Assembly (NCBI GenBank): GCA_020186115.1 | Contig: WSYJ01000133.1 | Span: forward strand, 186,001 to 250,000 | Direction of reading: 5' to 3' | DNA: 64,000 nucleotides | DNA from: Histomonas meleagridis | Lineage: Eukaryota > Parabasalia > Tritrichomonadida > Dientamoebidae | Part shown: positions 27,905 to 37,742 of the stretch, in pieces | Layout: each line of letters begins with the position of its first letter | How positions within the stretch are numbered: position 1 is the first letter of the stretch | Notes under the pieces: model-generated | What the model was told of the DNA's origin: nothing | The model's database searches: none | Seen by the model: only the letters and a program-made list of their open reading frames with translations | Program-made: the position numbers and the translations under genes

Positions 27905-30256
27905 TTATTTTTTGTATTTAACAACTTCTTTTAACAACATCTTTGTGATTTGATCCGAAATCTTAAACACATCAGCCAGCAAATCCCATTTATCAGGTAT
28001 CTTAAATTCGATGCCCTGCAAAATGTTATTATTCCCAAAATTATCATTTTCTTCATCAATAACGATTGTTGAATTCTTTAACCCTTCAATAAATGTATCT
28101 GTGTCATCGATCTCTGTTTCAATTTTTTCGTACTTCGCAATGAGTTTTTCGAATGGATCTTTCATTTCTATTTCTTCATTTTCGTCGATTTTCAATAAAT
28201 TTTCTGTTTCTGTTTCAATATTTTCTTCAATTTTTAATGAATTTATTTTTTCTTCTTTGTTTTCTTCAACTTTAGATAAATTTTCTGTTTCTGTCTGTTT
28301 GTTTTCTTCGTCTTGTAACAAATTTTCTGTTTTAATTTCTTTTTCTTCAATCTGTTGTGGATTTTCTGTATCTATTTTTTCTATTTCTTCGAAATTTTTT
28401 AGTTTTTCGATTTTCTCTGTTTGACTTTGTTCGCTTTCGTCACTTTCGCTTGATGATTCATCAGAGAACTCGAGACTTGTTGCTACGAATTGATATTTCT
28501 TTGAACTACTTAGAACTTCAGAATCAATAAAATCTTTTTTGGAATCTGATTGATTTAATTCGATGATATCAATGTCATCACTTACATCAGACGCGCATAC
28601 AACAGCGCTATCGGAACTAATTATCATTTCTTCCTGGTTAACTTCAATTGATGAAATTTCATTAATATCATCGAATGAAAGAGATAAATTGATGTTAATG
28701 ACTTCTTCTTCTTCTTTTGTATTATTTGTTTCAATAATAAATTCGCCTTCTCCAATAAGAGTTTCGCCATCTTTAATGTTTTTATCTATTTTAAGGATTA
28801 TTTCATTATTTTGTTCATCTTTTTCGTTATCAGATTCATCTTTGCTATTTACAGTTTTATCTTTATCTATTTTAAGAATTATTTTATTGTTTTGTTCATT
28901 TTCATCTTTATCACTAATTGATGAATTGTTTTCATCTTCGTCATCAATTTTAATAAAATCATTGTCAGAAGAAATCGCTTTGTTGCTTTCACTATTAAAT
29001 TCGAATATTTCGCCTTCTTCACTATTTGTCGCACTTTGTTTGTCTTTTTCTATGGCTGTTTCACTTGTTTTGTCGATTTCTTCATCGCTACTTTTGTTTA
29101 TAACAACTTCTTCTTTTGAGCTGCTTGTTTCAATAAAATCATCTTTGTCAATGATAACATCACCGCTTTCATCTGTTTTAATATTTGTTTCATTTTCACT
29201 ATCAAATTTAATTAAATCTTCTTTATCGCTAATGTTATCACCACTTTCTTCTGTTTTAATATTTGTCTCATTTTCACTATTAAATTTAATTAAATCTTCT
29301 TTATCGCTGATGTTATTATTTTTTTCGTCTGTTTTGTTTTCATCATCAAATTTAATTAAATCTTCTTTGTCACCTGTTTCAACATTAATTTTATTATCGG
29401 ATTGAACAATATTTTCCTTTTCGCTAAGATATTTTTCTGCACTTTTGTCGATTTCATTATTTTCACTACTGAACTCAAAAATATCATCTTTTATACTACT
29501 TGTTTCGCTGTGTTTATCTTTATCATTATTTATTTGTTCGATTTCATATTTTTCGTTACTAACTTCATCCAAATTATAACTACTGGATTCATCTTTACTT
29601 TCTATAATTTGTTTCTCTGTTTTGATTTCTTCTTTGTTATTTGTTTGTTTAATGCTTTCTTTTGAACTTGAAGATGAAATGGAAATATCTGAATTATCAA
29701 TAGTTGGATTCTCGATGCTTGAATCAGCTGTAGTATCTCTTTTTTGCGTGCTTATATTTATTGGTTTGATAATTTGAGCTTTTTCAAAATTATCATCTAC
29801 TTTGGGTTTGTTTATAATTTCGGAAGTAAAACTACCTGAAGATGATGTGTGGCTTGCAATACTATTTGAATTTTCTTTTTCTTTAGTGTATTCTGTATTT
29901 TGAGAATTTGAATTTTCATCGAAACTTGGATTACTAATTATTTCTGAAATGCGGTGAAAAGCAGAAAAAATAGTGCGTTCCCGCCGTGGTGATGCATGAA
30001 AGATTCCTGAATGTAAAATAAATTTAGAATTTTGGGTTTCTTTTATAGGATTATTTTCTTTAGTTTCACTTATTTTTTTGGGTTTAGTTGGAGGCAAATC
30101 TGATCTATGACTTGAAATTGATGACATTACTTCATTAAAACGAGATTGAAGAGAAGACTTCAACATTTCTGTTTTTGTATTTTGCATTGCTAAGAAATTT
30201 CTATCATGAACACCGCGAATTGCTGATGAATAATTGTTTGGTGTTGCTCTTGACAT
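27905..30256 (-). CDS. Large acidic, repeat-rich protein (783 aa)
   Basis: The protein is low in complexity and dominated by Glu, Asp, Lys, Ser, Asn and Ile. Residues 1-90 are different: a basic, Ser-rich head (MSRATPNNYSSAIRGVHDRN) with a FLAMQNTKTEMLKSSLQSRF helix. The middle contains imperfect tandem repeats of about 25 residues built on DKEDLIKFDSENETN and a second set on ENLLKIEENIETE. The last 60 residues (IEFKIPDKWDLLADVFKISD) are a folded helical segment, possibly a binding module. It has no enzyme motif. A disordered scaffold or cytoskeletal linker is plausible. Near its start are Myb-type inverted repeats. Confidence 0.65.
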   Translation of the reverse strand: MSRATPNNYSSAIRGVHDRNFLAMQNTKTEMLKSSLQSRFNEVMSSISSHRSDLPPTKPKKISETKENNPIKETQNSKFILHSGIFHASPRRERTIFSAFHRISEIISNPSFDENSNSQNTEYTKEKENSNSIASHTSSSGSFTSEIINKPKVDDNFEKAQIIKPINISTQKRDTTADSSIENPTIDNSDISISSSSSKESIKQTNNKEEIKTEKQIIESKDESSSYNLDEVSNEKYEIEQINNDKDKHSETSSIKDDIFEFSSENNEIDKSAEKYLSEKENIVQSDNKINVETGDKEDLIKFDDENKTDEKNNNISDKEDLIKFNSENETNIKTEESGDNISDKEDLIKFDSENETNIKTDESGDVIIDKDDFIETSSSKEEVVINKSSDEEIDKTSETAIEKDKQSATNSEEGEIFEFNSESNKAISSDNDFIKIDDEDENNSSISDKDENEQNNKIILKIDKDKTVNSKDESDNEKDEQNNEIILKIDKNIKDGETLIGEGEFIIETNNTKEEEEVININLSLSFDDINEISSIEVNQEEMIISSDSAVVCASDVSDDIDIIELNQSDSKKDFIDSEVLSSSKKYQFVATSLEFSDESSSESDESEQSQTEKIEKLKNFEEIEKIDTENPQQIEEKEIKTENLLQDEENKQTETENLSKVEENKEEKINSLKIEENIETETENLLKIDENEEIEMKDPFEKLIAKYEKIETEIDDTDTFIEGLKNSTIVIDEENDNFGNNNILQGIEFKIPDKWDLLADVFKISDQITKMLLKEVVKYKK

Positions 30257-30706
30257 CAGCTCTTAACGGAAAATCCGTTAACAAAGCGCGGTGCACAAAA
30301 GGAATACGTTAACATGTGATCGAAAAAATCCATAACTCAAAAATGATCGACGAAAGAATCAGCATGAACAATTTATATTTAAATAAAAATATGCGATTAT
30401 CAATATAATGTTATTTATTTCAAATTCAATAGAATTAATTTTTTTATTGAAGAAAAGTATTTACACTGATTGCTTATTTTCTTATTCAGGTAATTCTTTT
30501 GTTCGGGTAATTGCATTTCTCTGAGTGCCACAGATATTTCTGTATCAACAACATCCAAATTCGTCCCTCATGCCGTATATTCAATATAATCCTTCAACGT
30601 TATGAACGTTAATTGAATCGTTTTTTGAGAAATTCGAACGTTGAAAAACGGTTTTGTAAATGTACTCATCTTGTTGTTTTTAGGGTTTTAATATTTTTTT
30701 GTCATT
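30257..30706. promoter_or_regulatory. Divergent promoter region with Myb-site palindrome
   Basis: TTAACGGAAAATCCGTTAA at 30263-30281 is a perfect 8+3+8 inverted repeat of a Myb-type word, six bases upstream of the acidic protein's start. CGTTAACATG follows at about 30308. On the other side, AACGTT and AAAAACGGTTTTG (about 30644-30656) precede the macro-domain gene. The middle is AT-rich. Confidence 0.5.
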
Positions 30707-31819
30707 ATGGAAATGCAAAACAAGTTTACATCTGAAGAAGAATGGTTTGAAAGAATATTTGGGTTCAAGGAAGTCCCTCAGGAAGTTCCCTCTCAAATTG
30801 AATGCATCGAAGAAAAAGATGGAGCAATTTTACGATCCAAAGTAAACAACAAGTCATTTAAAGCTGGGAACTTCCAAGTTCGTAATGTTTCTTCTTTTAA
30901 CTACCTAGTTTTCAAACCACGTAAAAAAGGAAAATTTAACATTATCAAAGGAAATGGCTTTACGTCAAAATACTATGAGCTAATTGATGTTTTAGAGAAC
31001 GAAGGCTTACCTGAGAATGACGGTGCCACTTATCTTGCCGCCTCCCATTTTAATTGTAAACATACAATTCCAGGTAATAAAGTTACCAACTACGCTCTCA
31101 TCAAAACGCAAGGGCCATATTGTTCTCTAGGCTCAGGCCCAGCTATTGTTTATTTCAATTATTTTTATAAACATCCAACTGGTAAAGAAGGCCAATTCAC
31201 CGATGAAGTTGAACTTTTATCTGCCACGCCAATTACTGTCAAACATGGACTTCCGCAAATTCACGAAGCTGATTCTGAGTCATTAGAGAAATTGAATTTT
31301 GATTGGCAAAATCCTGATAACTATCCAATTGGTGTTCACCGTAATTGCCAACTCACAATGTCACGTAACAGCGAAGGGTTTTATCTCATTAACGATTCTG
31401 ATGATCGCATAGTTCATCTTGTATTTGCATCAGCATTTGACTTTTACAGATTAGTCACATACAACGACTTCACACGAATGATCTCCGAGAATATGCTCGC
31501 AGCGGAATATAGAGGTGCGATTCTTGCTGCATGGGAAAATTCATTATTGTTTCCTGGTAGAAAAGGATCGAACAAATTGTACTTGACTCTTTTGGGCTGT
31601 GGATCACTTTCAAATCCACCTGATCTTATTGCTGGCGCAATTGAGAAAAATATTGATTTGATAATTGAATCAGGTTTGGACGTTTACTTGGTTTGTTTTA
31701 CCAAGGAATCGTTCAAAAGTATAAAGAAAATCATCAAGAAATACGTGAGGAAAACAGGTGGGAAAGTGATTTCAGCTGACTCAAAAGGAAAAAAAAGAAA
31801 ACCCCGAGTTGATAAATAA
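30707..31819 (+). CDS. Macro-domain-like protein (370 aa)
   Basis: The C-terminal part (about residues 255-345) contains YRGAILAAWENSLLFPGRKG, KLYLTLLGCGSLSNPPDLIA and AIEKNIDLIIESGLDVYLVC. This matches the L-T-L-L-G-x-G-x-x-x-N-P and A-I strand-helix pattern of a macro-domain group that binds ADP-ribose. The N-terminal 250 residues form a separate region I do not recognise, with GATYLAASHFNCKHTIPGNK in its centre. The last 20 residues are very basic (GKKRKPR), possibly a nuclear localisation signal. The stop is TAAATAAA. Function in ADP-ribose recognition is inference. Confidence 0.5.
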   Translation: MEMQNKFTSEEEWFERIFGFKEVPQEVPSQIECIEEKDGAILRSKVNNKSFKAGNFQVRNVSSFNYLVFKPRKKGKFNIIKGNGFTSKYYELIDVLENEGLPENDGATYLAASHFNCKHTIPGNKVTNYALIKTQGPYCSLGSGPAIVYFNYFYKHPTGKEGQFTDEVELLSATPITVKHGLPQIHEADSESLEKLNFDWQNPDNYPIGVHRNCQLTMSRNSEGFYLINDSDDRIVHLVFASAFDFYRLVTYNDFTRMISENMLAAEYRGAILAAWENSLLFPGRKGSNKLYLTLLGCGSLSNPPDLIAGAIEKNIDLIIESGLDVYLVCFTKESFKSIKKIIKKYVRKTGGKVISADSKGKKRKPRVDK

Positions 31820-32420
31820 ATCTTGAGTAATGTTTGAGGCCAGAATAATGTTTTGTTTTCGGGAACAGTATCAAAGTTTGATACCATACAAGCATTTTAA
31901 ATGATGTAAATACTTTCAATTGAATGCTGATCAAGAAAATTAAGGAAAAAATTCTTGAGGAGGTCGCGAACAAAGAGTTGATTTGGAAGATGATGAAAGT
32001 GATGTGATTTCAGATTCAATCAAAGCATCCTTCAATATAGTTAGGGATTAAAGTGTCAGAAAATTTTGAAATAAATATAAATATCTCATTTATTTATTAA
32101 TTTTAATTGTTTATATTTAAAAAAATTATTTTAAATTATTCTTTGAAAAATAAATATATATTTAAACTGTTATATCTCATGTATAAACATTAAAAAGTGC
32201 AATTTAATTTGGGATAAATGCACTTTTTCCCACACCAAATATTTTTTTGATAAAAAATAACATTGTTATAATTATTCATATAAAAGATTATGAAGATGAA
32301 ATTATTTTAATAGGTTATGATATCCATTAAAAATAATATATAATTTCTATAGAATAAACAATTTTATTTCATAATTTCACATCTAGTTAAAATAATTTCT
32401 ACAAAAACAATACCTATATA
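31820..32420. other. Intergenic with inverted-repeat hairpin
   Basis: Mostly AT-rich. At 32192-32228 two ten-base arms (AAAAAGTGCA and TGCACTTTTT) form a 17-base-loop hairpin, followed by CCCACACC. A 23-base segment including the left arm (32187-32209) recurs exactly at 52686-52708 near another transposon relic, so this may be a transposon end. Confidence 0.55.
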
Positions 32421-32771
32421 TTATTCATAAAACATCATATATAAAATATTTATGGATAACATATCTGTGTATAGGGACAAATTAAACTTCTCTTTGATAA
32501 AAGATAATATCTGCCTTTGGGTCATTGAATGTCCCTCATTGAATGCTTCGATAATAATTTGATCAATTATTTCTTCTATATCTTCATCAAAAGCTCTGTG
32601 CCGACCTAAAGATTTTGGATCTTGTGCGCCCTTTAAGATACTTCTAGATACCGTTTTATGGCACATATTGAAGACGAATGCTAGCTGATTATAAGTGAAA
32701 GTAACATTATCGAATTCAGATGCATATTTGTGGAGAAAACAAAGTTGGTGATTTTTATTTTCTAAATTCAT
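32421..32771 (-). pseudogene. Truncated transposase-like helix-turn-helix fragment
   Basis: The 116-residue frame begins MNLENKNHQLCFLHKYASEF and contains two helix-turn-helix stretches. The first is FTYNQLAFVFNMCHKTVSRS; the second is the GRHRAFDEDIEEIIDQIIIE and SMTQRQILSFIKEKFNLSLY segment. This is the DNA-binding half seen in Tc1/mariner- and DDE-type transposases (GR-H/R linker between two HTH). The frame then ends after NILYMMFYE with no catalytic DDE domain. I read it as a relic; a domesticated DNA-binding protein is also possible. Confidence 0.5.
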
Positions 32772-33276
32772 GGAATCAGGATCCCGTTATTAATAACGAC
32801 CTAGTAAATCTTTGTGAAATATCAATGATATCTAATTTTTGTTTGATTTCCTCTACTGGCATTGATGGAGTTAATATTGACATTGAGAAAAATGAAGTTT
32901 TGTAAAAATATTTTATGTCAATGATTCTATTATATGTTAGATAAAGTGCTGATTAGTAAATGTAAATTAACGTTTTAATGAAAATTTAAATAAGAATGTG
33001 TGTTTGAAGAAATGAAAATTATGTTCATAGAAATAAATTGAAAAGATGACAAGTTCCAAAATAGATTTCTTCAAGCATTGCAACAATCGACAATTCATAT
33101 GAATTTCATATGTTAAATTGATCGAATTTGATTGATAAATATCTTTAATTAAGGAAATATGATATTTAGTAGGTATATGAGCGAAATTAATAACATAATA
33201 ATTTTTTATCAAATAAGATTTGATGATTTGGGAAGACGATACATATTAACGTTTTCTCGAAGCAACCGCCAGACAA
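32772..33276. other. Intergenic, AT-rich
   Basis: Short frames here have no features. TTAACGTTTTCTCG at about 33247-33260 is the likely promoter element of the SF3A2 gene. Nothing else is seen. Confidence 0.5.
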
Positions 33277-33933
33277 ATGGGCGAAAACCCAGGAGGAAGA
33301 CACGGAGCAGGTGAATATAATGCCCAACTTGATAGAATTCAACGTGTAAATAGGATAACTGAGCTTAAACTACAAGAAAAAGATCTTACTGATGATCAAA
33401 ATCTCTTTCGAAACCAATATGGTCTTTTAGAGTGCAAACTCTGTTGTACTCATCACCGAACAGAAGCAAGTTATATTGCACATACGTATGGTAAGCAGCA
33501 CCAAAGAAATCTTGAAAGAAGGCGTGTTGTTCTTGCACGTAAAGAAGCAATGAATGGTGGCTGTAGGATTGGGCCACAACCACAACCTGCACCAATGGTT
33601 CATAAACAACCAAAAATTGGCGACCCAGCATTTAATATTTTCAAAAATAAAAATCCAACAGGAAGTCTCACAATACTCTTTGAACTCACGTATGATCAGA
33701 TACGCAAAAATACATCGCCTCGGTACCGAATAATGTCAGCTTTTGAACAACGAGTTGATTCACCAGATCCAAATTATCAATATGTTGTCTTTGCAGCACA
33801 ACCTTACAATACAGTTGCATTTAAGATCCCAAATCTTCCAATTTTAGAGGATCAAATCATCCATGACTGGAAACCATCAGAACACATTTACACATTTCAA
33901 GTTACTGTTTCGCCGCCGCCAACACAAAATTAA
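33277..33933 (+). CDS. SF3A2: Splicing factor 3A subunit 2 (SF3A66/Prp11)
   Basis: The 218-residue protein is colinear with SF3A2. It has a GGRHGAGEYNAQLDRIQRVN start, the U1-type zinc finger LLECKLCCTHHRTEASYIAH followed by TYGKQHQRNL (about residues 53-80), and FELTYDQIRKNTSPRYRIMS, the stretch SAFEQRVDSPDPNYQYVVFA and then AAQPYNTVAFKIPN. The Pro-rich tail of animal SF3A2 is absent, as in other protists. SF3A is part of the U2 snRNP, so its presence shows an active spliceosome in this genome. Stop context ATTAAATATAAATTG. Confidence 0.95.
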   Translation: MGENPGGRHGAGEYNAQLDRIQRVNRITELKLQEKDLTDDQNLFRNQYGLLECKLCCTHHRTEASYIAHTYGKQHQRNLERRRVVLARKEAMNGGCRIGPQPQPAPMVHKQPKIGDPAFNIFKNKNPTGSLTILFELTYDQIRKNTSPRYRIMSAFEQRVDSPDPNYQYVVFAAQPYNTVAFKIPNLPILEDQIIHDWKPSEHIYTFQVTVSPPPTQN

Positions 33934-34132
33934 ATATAAATTGTTCGATTATAAAATTTGATTTTTTTTTATTTCATTACAAAAAATATTAAAGAAGATA
34001 TCTTTCGAACGCACATTAAAACATAAAAGAGAGTTTTATATATATTGGAAAAAGATACATGAAAGTTATAAATAATAATATATTTTCAGATACAAATTAA
34101 ATTTTAATGAAAATAACAAAAATACATTTACA

Positions 34133-34700
34133 TGTTTATTGCATATAATTTACTTTTATAAAGGCGAGTTTGAACCATTGATGTATTTCCATAAGTTGTA
34201 AGATAAAAGTTATGTTGTAGCACAAATTTATCCTTTTCAACACCGTATGTACCAAATGACAACCAAACATCTCCAGTTGATGCATGATAAGTAGTATGAC
34301 TTTTAGGAATTGTTGTTGTAGATCCATGTTAAAAAGTTCATATGAATAACTTGTCAGTAACACTTTACGCTGTGTTAAAATTATGTTAGAATTAATCTTT
34401 TTATAATTTACATTGCTTTTATTCACTTTTATTTCAATATCGACAATGTCGATCTTTTGATCGAATACCAAAAAGATCTCTGATTGAAAGTAAACTTATA
34501 ATGCTGAATCAAATGAAAGTGATTTATGTCCATATCCTTTATTATCTCATAATGCCTTCTGTAGAATTAATTGTAACGCTGTAACCTGAACTAGCATCCC
34601 ATGAACCAAAAATTCATAATCATAAATAAAACTAGAATTTTTGGTAACATTGAATTCAAAATCATTAATAAAGTCTTTCCAAATAAGTTTCCCGAACGAT
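34133..34700 (-). pseudogene. Degraded surface-protein fragment (tentative)
   Basis: On the minus strand a series of partial frames reads GSTTTIPKSHTTYHASTGDV, WLSFGTYGVEKDKFVLQHNF and YLTTYGNTSMVQ, interrupted by shifts, with an upstream segment SWDASSGYSVTINSTEG in another frame. The beta-strand-like, Ser/Thr/Gly-rich composition resembles trichomonad surface or lectin-like proteins. I could not name the family. The many frame breaks argue that it is decayed. Confidence 0.3.
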
Positions 34701-35604
34701 AGTATTTTGATTGAGTAATTTGAGAAAGGTTAATTCCTTACTTAGTATATTATTTTCTTTGGCATATTAATTTTTACTATTGATATATATAAACAGTTTG
34801 AAGCTATTTAAATCTTATTATATAAAAAGTTTAATTTTATTTGTTTTTATATCACTTTTTTTACAATAAAGAGTTTGCATAAATAACAAAATATATATTT
34901 TTTCGCAGATTGAGAATGATTATCCAGAAAAATTCCTATATGAAGAAAAAAATTATTAACGTGTTCTTGTCTGAAATTTTAACTGTATTTCACAAACAAA
35001 TGAAAACTTCATCAATATTTCAAAGAAGAAAAATGAAAAATGCACTTTTATTTTTTAAAATACTGTTTTTTCATAGGAACAAAACAAGTTGTTGATTTCC
35101 CTGGTCCACGTAAATTTTTAGATTGTTAATCTTGTGCAAATGACATATTTTTTATGAAAATTTCAATTATCTCAAACATAATATTAATGAATTTATTCGT
35201 GTTCATTTTTTTTCCTACCAACACCACAGATGAATACAATAAATTTTTAAATTAAATTATTCGGAAATATGTAGGGAAAGGAAAAATTGAGCAGTCAATC
35301 ACCAAATAAATATGGGTATACATTGATATTACTTTTTTATTTTTTTCATAAAGCAGTTTTCGAGAAAATAAACTAAATTTAATTAAGCATTAAAATCCAG
35401 AAAATTCAAATATCGATTCAATTCTTTTTTTAAACTTGTTGTGGAAAATTGGCAGCACTTTTCGATCGGTCTAATAGAATCACGTGCAAAAAGTGGAACC
35501 GATACTGAATTTTCAACCTAAACTTCTGAAATATATATTGTTGACAAAACCGTTGGTTAAAAAAATGTTTTTGAACAAAATATGGAAAAAAAACATTTTT
35601 AACA
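34701..35604. other. Intergenic, AT-rich
   Basis: Only short unsupported frames (for example 34910-35095) are present. I see no promoter word, RNA or repeat I can defend. Confidence 0.5.
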
Positions 35605-36255
35605 CTAAACAGGATCATATATTTTCTTTCCTGTGAGATTTTGGATTCGGCTCGCTAAGGTGGGTGTGAAAAGTTTCGAGATTGGAGGCTCCTTTTTCGA
35701 AGTTTTGTTATGTTTAGGTGTATTTGGTTTCTTGGATTCGGTTTCGTTGTTGGGCTTTATTTTGAAAAATTCGTTGTTTTTGGCTTTCTTCTTGGTATTA
35801 CTTTGGTTGATAATTCCAGGGATTAAACATTCCGGTGCTTTGTTTCTTCCTGAACCTGTTTGCTTTTGAAGTTCTTCCATTAAATGATAATTTTCTTCTT
35901 TGAGCTCTTCGATCTTGGCTTCTAACTCCCGAATCGTGTTATTCGATTTATTAAAGTGATTTCGTAAAAGCTCTTTTTGGTTATTATGAAAACGAAGTAC
36001 GTTCATCGTTTTTTGTAACAAATTTTCTGGTTCTTCAAAAAATTGAAGAATTTCGGGTGGAAGAGAATCAGAAAGGGATATAGTGCCACACTGTGATTTA
36101 CAAATTGGACATGTCGCTTTCCCATCATTTGTTTGAATTTGGCAATCTGGTCGATTACAAAAAAAATGGCCACAACTTGTTAAAATACCGCCATTCTTTT
36201 CGAAACCCTTAAAGCAATTGTTGCACCGTATCCAGTCATTGACAAAATCAGACAT
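35605..36255 (-). CDS. ZIP3/RNF212/HEI10-type RING protein
   Basis: The protein begins MSDFVNDWIRCNNCFKGFEK. The RING is C3HC4-like: Cys11, Cys14, Cys28, His30, Cys33, Cys38, Cys49, Cys52. The W-x-x-C-N-x-C and CGHxxC...CPICK layout is that of RNF212 and Zip3. A short L-x-x-P-x-x-I-x-x-F-F segment (SLPPEILQFFEEPENLL) and a coiled coil (about residues 85-130) follow, as in those proteins. The C-terminal 80 residues are basic and Ser/Thr/Pro-rich. In other eukaryotes this family marks crossover sites by SUMO or ubiquitin ligation in meiosis. The closest alternative is a general RING E3. The upstream region carries GTGGGAAAAAGTGAC. Confidence 0.7.
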   Translation of the reverse strand: MSDFVNDWIRCNNCFKGFEKNGGILTSCGHFFCNRPDCQIQTNDGKATCPICKSQCGTISLSDSLPPEILQFFEEPENLLQKTMNVLRFHNNQKELLRNHFNKSNNTIRELEAKIEELKEENYHLMEELQKQTGSGRNKAPECLIPGIINQSNTKKKAKNNEFFKIKPNNETESKKPNTPKHNKTSKKEPPISKLFTPTLASRIQNLTGKKIYDPV

Positions 36256-36701
36256 GTTTCGGAATTTGTGTCAGAACATCAAAAAAATTTGATGTGGGAA
36301 AAAGTGACATATTGAAAAAAAAATAGAAATTTTAATATAAATAAAGCAAAAAATAAGGTTAACACTAAAGATTATAAATTTTAGTAATTAGCTTAACCCT
36401 ACAATAATCATCTTTGATTTTCTTCTTCAAGTAAATATAAAATTGATTTGATGTAAAACGAATAAAATATATTGAGATTTTTTCCTAAGACTTTGCAAGG
36501 CACTGAGAAAATCCACAAGAAAGAATTTTTGGTAGAAGAAAAAAAATTAAAATATAATTAGTAGTAATCTTCTTATATGTTTTAAGGCTCCGCGTTGATT
36601 GATTATAGTGGTTAATAACTATGAAGAAACTTAAAGATAAACAATAAGTTGGAAACTTGAAAAATGTGGCTGTTTCTTATTATGTCACTTTTTAGGATAA
36701 A
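36256..36701. other. Divergent intergenic region
   Basis: Between the RING and bromodomain genes. GTGGGAAAAAGTGACAT lies at about 36294-36310. The rest is AT-rich. Confidence 0.5.
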
Positions 36702-37358
36702 ATGGATAAAAACTCATTCGAATATGCGAAAGGAATTATCGAAAAGTTGTTTGAAATACCAACTAACACTGATTTTTCATATCCTGTTGCAGATTATATT
36801 AAAGATTATCGCGATATAATAGAACGTCCAATGGATCTAATGACTGTAAAAAATAATCTAGCTAAAGGCGTTTACAAAACACTTAAGGAATGGTACGATG
36901 ATATTTGCCTTGTTTATAACAATTGTATTAAATATTATTCTCAATCACAAGATCGAGTTGTTGCCGATCTTTATATCAAACTGGCAGAATACAATTTAAA
37001 TAAATTTAAAAAAATGACTGCTGCATTTTCATGTAATTCTGACCAAGAATGGTTTGATCTAACATCAAAAATTTACAACAAATTATTTTCCACCATTAAA
37101 AAATGTCCATTTACAATAAATCAATTACAAAACAATTCTACAGATATACCACTTACCTCACGAGAAATCTCAGAAACTGTTGAAAAGTTAAATTCAATGG
37201 TCAAAGATGAATCGACCAAAAAGGAAATTGTCAAAATCCTCAAAGAGACAGACCCTGAAATAGAACTAAATAATGACGAGTTGACAATAAATGCCGAAGA
37301 CCTAAAACAGGAAACAATGAATGCGCTTTGGGTATATGTTAAATCCCAAGAAATTTAA
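36702..37358 (+). CDS. Bromodomain-NET protein (BET-like, short)
   Basis: The 218-residue protein has a bromodomain at about residues 1-105, with PVADYIKDYRDIIERPMDLM, TVKNNLAKGVYKTLKEWYDD and CLVYNNCIKYY (the acetyl-lysine Asn in YNNC). The C-terminal part (about 145-218) matches a NET domain: PLTSREISETVEKLNSMVKD, IVKILKETDPEIELNNDELT, INAEDLKQETMNALWVYVKS. One bromodomain plus NET is the layout of minimal BET proteins. The other bromodomain gene at 25773 has a similar order but a weak NET. Stop is TTTAAATAAAAATG. Confidence 0.85.
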   Translation: MDKNSFEYAKGIIEKLFEIPTNTDFSYPVADYIKDYRDIIERPMDLMTVKNNLAKGVYKTLKEWYDDICLVYNNCIKYYSQSQDRVVADLYIKLAEYNLNKFKKMTAAFSCNSDQEWFDLTSKIYNKLFSTIKKCPFTINQLQNNSTDIPLTSREISETVEKLNSMVKDESTKKEIVKILKETDPEIELNNDELTINAEDLKQETMNALWVYVKSQEI

Positions 37359-37742
37359 ATAAAAATGTTTGGGAATTATTAAATAAAGTTTAAATCTGTT
37401 AAATTTGTTTTAACGAAATCTTATGAGAAGTATTTCATCCTCAAATTATCAATCTGATCAAATTTGTTTTTGCAACAAGACAAATTTTAAACTGTTTCAC
37501 AGAAAAAACCATCGTCGTTCTGAATTTTTTATCGTTTGTCCAGGATTTTGGGCACAGAAATGACAATGAAAACATCTAAAACAAGACTTTTAACTATATT
37601 TTGCATTTGTTCATCTGCTATTTATAATCTCTTTGCTTTATATTGATGAAATTACATTAAAAATTTTTAAAAAATGAGATTTTTTAAATATATTTTTATT
37701 AATAAATGAAATAGTTCAGATATTTTACAAAAAAAATTATTT
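37359..37742. other. Convergent intergenic region
   Basis: Holds the 3' ends of the BET-like and importin genes. TAAATAAAAATG after the first stop is a probable poly(A) signal. No other feature is visible. Confidence 0.5.

Noticed and set aside
28011-29405. Long Ser/Phe/Ile-rich open frames on the plus strand
   Set aside because: They are shadows of the acidic repeat protein on the minus strand.
34136-34471. 111-codon frame taken as an intact gene
   Set aside because: The best protein-like signal lies in several other frames of the same strand, which fits a decayed gene better.
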